From positions 124,001 through 188,000 of the forward strand of contig RQOL01000828.1 in NCBI GenBank assembly GCA_013076295.1: DNA of 64,000 nt, in the 5' to 3' direction. The position numbers and the translations under genes are program-made. The notes beneath the pieces are model-generated. The model had not been told where the DNA came from, searched no databases, and saw nothing but the letters and a program-made list of their open reading frames with translations. The first letter of the stretch is position 1. Every line of letters starts with the position of its first letter. Below are positions 63,601-64,000 of this stretch, in pieces. The DNA is from Sanderia malayensis. Its lineage: Eukaryota > Cnidaria > Scyphozoa > Semaeostomeae > Pelagiidae.

Positions 63601-63777
63601 TTTTGAATTTATTTTCCATATGATATGCTGAGTGAATGGGACATTCTTTTTTTGCAGCTTCCAATGTCATAACGTATACTTGTACACAGTTGATTAACAT
63701 TTTTTATTTGCAGGGATATTTGGGATGGCCCATCAACTAGTTTACATTTAGCACAAGAATATTTTGGTGCAACAGAG
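36604..63777 (+). CDS. XPNPEP3: Xaa-Pro aminopeptidase 3, N-terminal part (six exons, partial gene)
   Basis: Exons: 36604-36690, 37402-37456, 37570-37662, 62628-62701, 62828-62897, 63714-63777. All five introns have GT/AG ends and the phases agree throughout. The joined reading follows XPNPEP3 in order: QPTPDTHPHLL, GITRKEYKERRRNLL, HAVVLTGNS, SQDIP, FSYFSGVQEPDAAVVL, HKMILFLKQ, RDIWDGP. These are the mitochondrial-mature N-terminus and the aminopeptidase P N-terminal domain (AMP_N) that precedes the pita-bread catalytic domain. The enzyme removes N-terminal residues before proline, mainly in mitochondria, and trims presequence ends. The first exon (targeting signal, start codon) lies upstream and was not found; the catalytic domain lies beyond the window. 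The third intron (37663-62627) is about 25 kb of transposons. Confidence 0.88.
36691..37401 (+). other. XPNPEP3 intron with an uninterpreted open frame
   Basis: The frame at 37047-37376 (ATG at 37047) encodes a basic N-terminus, a hydrophobic segment VNVLLVSIALGTSLLILLTY and a charged region. This looks like a type II membrane protein start, but no splice connection or family is evident. I treat it as intronic. Confidence 0.3.
37402..37456 (+). CDS. XPNPEP3: XPNPEP3 exon b
   Basis: Acceptor TTGCTTCTTAG and donor GTATTT. It reads TAGITRKEYKERRRNLL, the conserved (G(L/I)...EY..RR..L) start of the AMP_N domain. 55 nt: enters with two bases of a Val codon and leaves with two bases of the next codon. 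Confidence 0.9.
37570..37662 (+). CDS. XPNPEP3: XPNPEP3 exon c
   Basis: Acceptor GATTATTAG and donor GTGAGT. It reads QHAVVLTGNSIQMMSQDIP, aligned with VVVLSNPTYYMSNDIP of vertebrate XPNPEP3. 93 nt, phase 1 in and 2 out. The next exon is about 25 kb away. Confidence 0.9.
37663..38214. other. Start of the 25-kb intron, no feature seen
   Basis: AT-rich sequence without a recognisable coding block or paired repeats. Confidence 0.5.
38215..38480 (+). repeat. GGCAACGAGATC module of the foldback/MULE end
   Basis: Two degenerate units of about 65 bp (GGCAACGAGRTCTTTCWCAAG then ATCTCGATCCCCAAC...GCATGCT) are followed by TCCAGGCGAG. The same module is found inverted at 3840-4040 and at 20040-20240. 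It lies about 450 bp outside the ACACGAG minisatellite here, as it does in the 3.6-4.1 kb copy. Confidence 0.6.
38942..39225. repeat. Left terminal minisatellite of the MULE
   Basis: Units of 10 bp (ACACGAGTGA/ACACGAATGA) pass into 31-bp units of the form AACACGAGTGAACACGAGTC plus ATTAGTTGGAG. The 31-bp part has five near-identical copies. Confidence 0.9.
39590..39640. repeat. Perfect 23-bp hairpin, 5-base loop
   Basis: Arms 39590-39612 and 39618-39640 are exact inverted complements (TATTGAACGTTAGATATG...), and the loop is TCAAC. It lies between the left minisatellite and the transposase gene. Confidence 0.9.
40081..41849 (+). pseudogene. MULE transposase gene, N-terminal exons
   Basis: The first exon 40081-40287 (ATG at 40081) is acidic with a nuclear-localisation-like SPKKKSKL and ends at a GT. 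The second begins at 40758 after CCTCAG in phase and carries RITHRYMRRRMPVVRSWTEQ, then after a frame slip near 41240-41260 NNAYAVIRKRA, VQFIRYNIYIMSLGEYNN and an acidic linker, ending at a GT at 41850. This is the N-terminal region that precedes the catalytic core. The frame slip makes this copy defective. Confidence 0.65.
41976..42588 (+). pseudogene. MULE transposase catalytic core
   Basis: After an AG at 41974-41975 the reading gives FTVLSIDTTFNVANYHLTQT (the first Asp in the D-T-T-F motif of MULE transposases), HPWFPGPAMAHRNKEMHDYS, LRALGTDEDEAMIKG (second acidic position), INLLGAEHVRKNVKRKL, and CLSGEELDRKANALKEKW. This order matches the MULE_Tnp domain of cnidarian-type elements, related to MULE/NOF. 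The exon ends at a GT at 42589. The junction phase from 41849 does not fit simply, so one more small lesion or another splice is likely. Confidence 0.8.
42680..43370 (+). pseudogene. MULE transposase C-terminal part with SWIM zinc finger
   Basis: From the AG at 42678-42679 the reading is NPIEWLHYMVKNDLDEIG, then MYSDGMKAIFDQGPYCLS after a frame slip near 42820, and PTFRKLHQ followed by a stop at 42991. It then goes on to MFECSCRVFASLRVICHHSL, the CxC...CxH SWIM finger that follows the DDE core in MULEs and probably binds DNA. At least two lesions are visible. Confidence 0.8.
43393..43776 (+). CDS. Gln-rich linker of the MULE protein
   Basis: A 127-residue reading with about 75 residues dominated by Gln encoded by mixed CAA/CAG, with scattered His, Leu and Pro. 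It sits between the SWIM finger and a C-terminal domain and probably belongs to the same protein, although the frame differs from its neighbours. The mixed codons argue against a recent CAG expansion. Confidence 0.5.
   Translation: MKSARQLKEITGMSSDGKKFRSSKLHQSIAVDDDNNKKSQQHQQQQHLMHQHQLHQQLAPEQQQQQPQQQQQQLQQQQPQQQQQQLQLQQPQQQQQQLQQQQPQLQQHQQLQQYQQLQQSQMQNIPA
43804..44163 (+). CDS. MULE protein C-terminal domain
   Basis: The reading FPYKVIVFPQGVTRCYGCGK, then EAPHNLIIRHKDRR, STYYHLNRVHI and HPDLRQQVGDA is a conserved unit with CYGCG and PHNLIIRHKD motifs that I know only from the ends of such transposon proteins. Function unknown; a CxxC pair and two His residues suggest a small zinc-binding domain. 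Stop at 44161-44163. Confidence 0.6.
   Translation: MSMALWHSGMSPFPYKVIVFPQGVTRCYGCGKIFAGKYKEAPHNLIIRHKDRRIGGRGDNGNIIYNAEFTSTYYHLNRVHICSKNPLFDGKVYMHPDLRQQVGDARIMLLEAVSGLRIA
44400..44580. repeat. Right terminal minisatellite of the MULE
   Basis: Four units with a 31-bp period (CCATCTAATGGCTCGTGTTC-type) and then TTCGTGTTCA decamers. Orientation is inverse to the left array. Confidence 0.9.
44765..44843. repeat. Repeat R, first piece
   Basis: Matches 29600-29667 (GAAGGGC(A/G)ACTTAATT to TTCAAAATAAATTAAT). It breaks off at AATTAAT (44837-44843), which is repeated at 48261-48267, where repeat R resumes. Confidence 0.75.
45185..45400. repeat. 120-bp tandem array, left part (2 units)
   Basis: Two units (GCCCCGCGCACAGGGG...GGTATCATGAGGCAAGGCC) spaced 118 bp. 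They are cut at the right by copy A of the TGACTCGCGAC element. Confidence 0.8.
45398..46795. mobile_element. TGACTCGCGAC element, copy A (about 1.4 kb)
   Basis: It begins GTTTTTGACTCGCGACGCGC and ends GTCGCGAGTCACCTCA. It separates the two parts of the 120-bp array. It contains a (GTGTCT)n microsatellite at 45462-45508. At 45720-45735 it has the uninterrupted form of the site where copy B carries the 2-kb insertion. The 46030-46720 part is absent from copy B and is probably a further insertion. Non-coding. Confidence 0.7.
46809..47392. repeat. 120-bp tandem array, main part (5 units)
   Basis: The block TTGCCAGGCGATGCATAGGT recurs exactly every 120 bp (near 46859, 46979, 47099, 47219, 47339). 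The units are nearly identical. Because 120 is a multiple of three, both strands stay open for about 200 codons; I take these repetitive readings as non-genic. A diverged unit follows at 47425-47470. Confidence 0.9.
48261..48390. repeat. Repeat R, second piece
   Basis: Matches 29661-29800 (ATATTGCCATCC...CATATGAAAAAACGAATTT). Confidence 0.75.
48801..50814. mobile_element. Foldback MULE-like element, 2014 bp, 9-bp TSD
   Basis: TIRs start GGCTATTACTAAAAGCGGGA at both ends and extend about 500 bp (48801 to about 49325, and about 50340-50814). The terminal 150 bp are 10-bp tandem units of the type CGGTCGGGGAA. The TSD GTCTCCATG occurs at 48792-48800 and 50815-50823, and copy A of the host element has the single-copy site (GTCTCCGTG inverted at 45715-45725). 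9-bp TSD and long TIRs indicate MULE/foldback. The centre contains no transposase. Confidence 0.88.
49794..50207. mobile_element. TA MITE, 414 bp, inside the foldback element
   Basis: Ends TACACGCTTTTTTTTATAAG and its inverse, with TA at the borders. The interior repeats AAGGAAC. Same family as 16522, 19428 and the partial copy at 310-429. Confidence 0.8.
51130..51240. repeat. Repeat R, third piece
   Basis: Matches 29815-29930 (GAGACT, AAAAATAACATAA, TTCAAATCCGTTCAATCCTG). Confidence 0.75.
51240..51826. other. No gene seen
   Basis: AT-rich intronic sequence up to the target site of the gypsy element. Confidence 0.5.
51832..51969 (-). repeat. 3' LTR of G1
   Basis: On the minus strand it begins TGTAATGATGTGTAAATATA and ends GGATAATATA. 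Unusually short for a gypsy element. Preceded on the minus strand by the purine run GGGAAG. Confidence 0.9.
52020..52594 (-). pseudogene. G1 integrase C-terminal part
   Basis: Reading MQPLKKALQVARLEGRVWKQ and LLQYRTTPHSTTKVPPCELL with NLRVGDFVLVKQ is the end of the core and the SH3-like tail that binds DNA. The catalytic Glu precedes the start (AEVERF). A second frameshift near 52155 shifts the acidic end (EDSDSDTDSD) into another frame, which runs on to about 52000. Confidence 0.85.
52595..52909 (-). pseudogene. G1 integrase core
   Basis: PWDMVHIDFFGPVPTGEHLL carries the first catalytic Asp, and IPCEIKTDNGPPFNGD the second. A TGA at 52682-52684 follows directly. A one-base frameshift near 52890 separates this from the gag-pol frame (MNEYA in the upstream frame, MPGRPW here). 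Confidence 0.88.
52875..56012 (-). CDS. G1 gag-pol, 1045 residues to the integrase finger
   Basis: Gag (1-200) has the RWKTWLAEFEMFL type of gypsy capsid. Two zinc-knuckle-like motifs follow: CWNCGRNFPHRGPYPAKGKTC (218-238, atypical) and CNTCGQENHFSKVC (238-251). Protease VDTGASINVLD (about 321). Reverse transcriptase 470-650 with LDLNEAYHQL and catalytic LADDIIVFG (about 616; the usual Y/F before x-D-D is Leu). RNase H with TVDASPVG (764) and TDHKPLEI (832). Integrase finger HDAHEGLVKTK and CISCQ (about 985-1025). Gag and pol share one frame, as in several gypsy lineages. ATG at 56012 or six codons later. Confidence 0.92.
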   Translation of the reverse strand: MENRTNMAQSLQIQPMPEFCPDTDIGASLASRWKTWLAEFEMFLTASGITDKKRQRALLLYQAGARVREIFNQLAETGEDVDYKTAKEKLTAFFEPQRNRRYEVYCFRQASQESNETLDQFHTRLRTLSKNCEFKEPDFEHEQQIIIGGKSSKIKKRALRDPKYDLAAMLLDGRRDEINKYQSKDIETQESLHAEANKITKTRETSVPATQTRRKSSCWNCGRNFPHRGPYPAKGKTCNTCGQENHFSKVCKGKHTKPLIHTAQPNWRKGKKAVHPLNLTERSASNSSDSDGYLYAMRPKSKSKTPKAFITVHGHKFEITVDTGASINVLDQSTFHKMKGVKLECTKTKAFAYNTDTPVDFIGKFDALVETKKQFTIATFYVTKDHDSGCLLSAESAQDLKLISIHLNKVTTPDKREMPTTDINTTDEKLRDIVNRYGKVFTGIGKFKDHRITLNINTEVIPVAQPQRRIPYHIRGKVATAVEKLQAQGLIEKVPTDQPTDWISPIVAVPKPNGTVRLCVDMRVANTAIQRVRYLIPTVEDISLDLNGAKYFSKLDLNEAYHQLELDPESRGITTFSTHVGLYRYTRLNYGTNAAADIFQHTLQKSLQGIKGVKNLADDIIVFGSTREEHDHALTECLARLAEKELTLNPAKCRFLQKFLNFLGQIFSERGTTPDPKRISTLENTKKPTSAQEVRSFLGMVNCSSKYIKDYATITAPLRELTKKNVVFKWEQKHQDSFATLKKALTSAPVMANFDKSIESVVTVDASPVGISAILAQRSSNTGTQSIIAYASRGLTDVEKRYSQTEKEGLSIVWAVEHFHLFLFGSHFTLVTDHKPLEIIYGSPRSKPSARIERWVLRLQPYNFSVQYKPGAENPADYLSRYSENQPITTQEKLTEEYVNFVSRYAVPKAMTIKEIKDETNTDRALQAVRAAIKTHHWDLDLVRPFKSVKDELTINSDNIILRGTRIVVPNALQQRAVDLAHDAHEGLVKTKSLLREKVWFPGIDKITKATVDKCISCQATGKANPPEPLNMNEYARETLGYGSH
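56030..56167 (-). repeat. 5' LTR of G1
   Basis: Identical to 51832-51969 except for about one base near its inner end. The sequence after it on the minus strand (GATGGCGACGAGTAAGAGTGG region) is the expected primer-binding zone, but I could not assign the tRNA. Confidence 0.9.
56225..56960 (+). mobile_element. TTAA-element family, internal fragment
   Basis: Aligns with 24478-25130 of the complete copy: TTAACCTTCAAAG, ATGTCATCAAA, the HNGDN reading and TATGACTCTCAGCTTTACT. The 125-residue frame at 56383-56760 is a diverged version of the 24553 frame. Terminal repeats are absent. The end (ATTATTATTGTTGTTGTTGC, CTCGTGTAGAAG) is shared with 61890-61945. Confidence 0.65.
57293..58009. mobile_element. 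Pogo/Tc1-type MITE, 717 bp, TA target
   Basis: The TIR CAGTGGAATCCCGCTATAAC and its inverse lie between TA (57291-57292) and TA (58010-58011). Further inverted units of TTCGTTATAGCGGG and TAGTTCGCAATAGCGGG repeat inside the ends. Such CAGT(G)GAA...CGNTATAACGAA ends are known from pogo/Tigger-like elements. No transposase. Confidence 0.85.
57798..57841. repeat. Perfect 44-bp palindrome
   Basis: CCTGACCACAAATACCCTCG followed by AT|AT and the exact reverse complement, without a spacer. It lies inside the pogo-like MITE. Confidence 0.95.
58110..59300 (+). pseudogene. G3 protease and reverse transcriptase
   Basis: Protease MQIDSGASCNMIPEKCVP (from about 58155). RT entry THTAGLTIDYIMKNYSDML to SPCRVPLALQSKLKEEL with PTDWVSNFLIIK, then a stop, then VCIDPQHLNQALRRSHYPVP, a frame change, VADDVLVTGKGKAF (catalytic x-A-DD) and LNADKFRFKCGEIPFICHLL. 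The order is that of gypsy pol. At least four lesions. Confidence 0.85.
59300..60185 (+). pseudogene. G3 RNase H and integrase N-terminal part
   Basis: RNase H: FGLEQNQKYVYRR, TDHQPLASIATKSL. Integrase: HVARTGIQS, PGMNKDLTDYIAKFETCNTF (finger) and IASDILTADDKEFLCTVDYY (first Asp). The reading is interrupted exactly at TTAA 60182-60185 by the TTAA element. Confidence 0.8.
60186..61025 (+). mobile_element. TTAA-target element, 840 bp copy in G3 integrase
   Basis: Left end AGTGCTAATGCAACCAAATT after TTAA (60182-60185); right end AATTTCATTGCATTGGCACT before TTCA (61026-61029), a mutated TTAA. The interior is shorter than the 24380 copy. The G3 integrase reading stops before it and resumes after it (RHFSTHGIPETLISDN). 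Confidence 0.85.
61026..61850 (+). pseudogene. G3 integrase C-terminal part
   Basis: RHFSTHGIPETLISDNMPFS (second Asp), YSQSNGNAENTLKTTK (Glu), then PSERIDSSLAQRMFCGR, RNDVVRIHPGKQDHTGHWKK and a charged tail to 61850. Frame changes near 61260 and 61440. Confidence 0.8.
61876..62426 (+). mobile_element. TTAA-element family, 3' half
   Basis: It ends in AAATTAGCACT followed by TTAA (62427-62430) and shares the CAACGTTTGACC, TGTGACGTCACAGCGTTG and ATTCAAGGTGAAAT blocks with the 24380 copy. The TIR lost about 9 bases (TCGTTGCAT). The left half is missing. Confidence 0.7.
62628..62701 (+). CDS. XPNPEP3: XPNPEP3 exon d
   Basis: Acceptor TTTTTTTGTAG and donor GTAGGT. It reads YPFRQNSDFSYFSGVQEPDA, matching Y.FHQ...FLYLCGFQEPDS of XPNPEP3, and completes the DIP|Y junction with exon c. 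74 nt. Confidence 0.92.
62828..62897 (+). CDS. XPNPEP3: XPNPEP3 exon e
   Basis: Acceptor TTTTTTTGCAG and donor GTATGT. It reads TRQGYLPLEHKMILFLKQSH, aligned with the LP.HKAILFVPR strand of the AMP_N domain. 70 nt, phases 1 in and 2 out. Confidence 0.9.
62898..63713. other. XPNPEP3 intron, no feature seen
   Basis: AT-rich, with no recognisable transposon or coding block. A frame at 63138-63371 with hydrophobic residues has no family signal. Confidence 0.5.
63714..63777 (+). CDS. XPNPEP3: XPNPEP3 exon f
   Basis: Acceptor TTTTTATTTGCAG and donor GTACTT. It reads DIWDGPSTSLHLAQEYFGAT and then Glu, matching SRELWDGPRSGTDGAI...TGVDE. Ends in phase 0. The gene continues past 64000. Confidence 0.92.
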
Positions 63778-64000
63778 GTACTTCATTGTTAATTTTTCAA
63801 TATTATTATTGCTTTTGCATAGCGAAGTGTCTGCGCAGCAAAATATAATTGAGTCCCGTTGACGTGTGTAGAAAGGAAGAAAGACAGACACGGTGGATAA
63901 ATATGTGCAGAACTCATAACTTATAGACTAAACACTGTGAAACGTAAATACAAAGACACGCGTAAGGGAAGGAAGACAAAATATACTAAGGGTCTCGCAA

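Overview
This is a eukaryotic, metazoan window. Its only recognisable cellular gene is a split gene whose exons translate into the amino-terminal part of a mitochondrial Xaa-Pro aminopeptidase 3 (XPNPEP3). Around it lie transposon families typical of cnidarians and other marine invertebrates: PIF/Harbinger with Myb- or MADF-like partners, piggyBac, MULE, hAT, mariner/pogo MITEs, CR1-like LINEs, Ty3/gypsy elements and a tRNA-derived SINE. The SINE has a conserved metazoan-type core. A cnidarian, probably an anthozoan, is my best guess from the repeat content; it is not proven.

Layout. 1-4.1 kb: a MITE end, a decayed Harbinger (MADF-BESS gene plus transposase fragment) and a foldback/MULE terminal fragment. 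4.2-8.8 kb: a nearly full CR1-like LINE on the minus strand with a hAT MITE inside its endonuclease. 9.1-13.2 kb: a large foldback element holding a palindromic piggyBac, LINE debris and inverted copies of an unknown gene fragment. 13.4-22.9 kb: TIR elements, LINE and SINE pieces, a foldback with 9-bp TSD, and minisatellites. 23.7-30.4 kb: Harbinger copies, the best of which has its transposase broken by a TTAA element and its Myb-like partner gene broken by a mariner MITE. 30.7-36.4 kb: a hAT-like foldback carrying a complete-ended but RT-less gypsy element.

36.6 kb to the end: XPNPEP3 on the plus strand. Exons lie at 36604-36690, 37402-37456, 37570-37662, 62628-62701, 62828-62897 and 63714-63777. 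All junctions are GT/AG and all phases agree. The intron at 37663-62627 is about 25 kb and is almost entirely transposons: an almost full-length MULE with inverted 31-bp minisatellite ends (38.9-44.6 kb), a stack of nested insertions (44.8-51.2 kb), a young gypsy element with 138-bp LTRs (51.8-56.2 kb), a pogo-like MITE, and a decayed gypsy with a TTAA element in its integrase.

How it works together. The host exons carry the only function likely to serve the cell. The transposons form a readable insertion history: several insertions can be dated against each other because an uninterrupted paralogous copy of the target (an empty site) is present in the same window. The most unusual theme is foldback DNA: four elements have long inverted arms, two of them have tandem repeats in the arms and 9-bp target duplications, and a MULE with inverted tandem-repeat ends lies in the same window and may be the source of their transposase.
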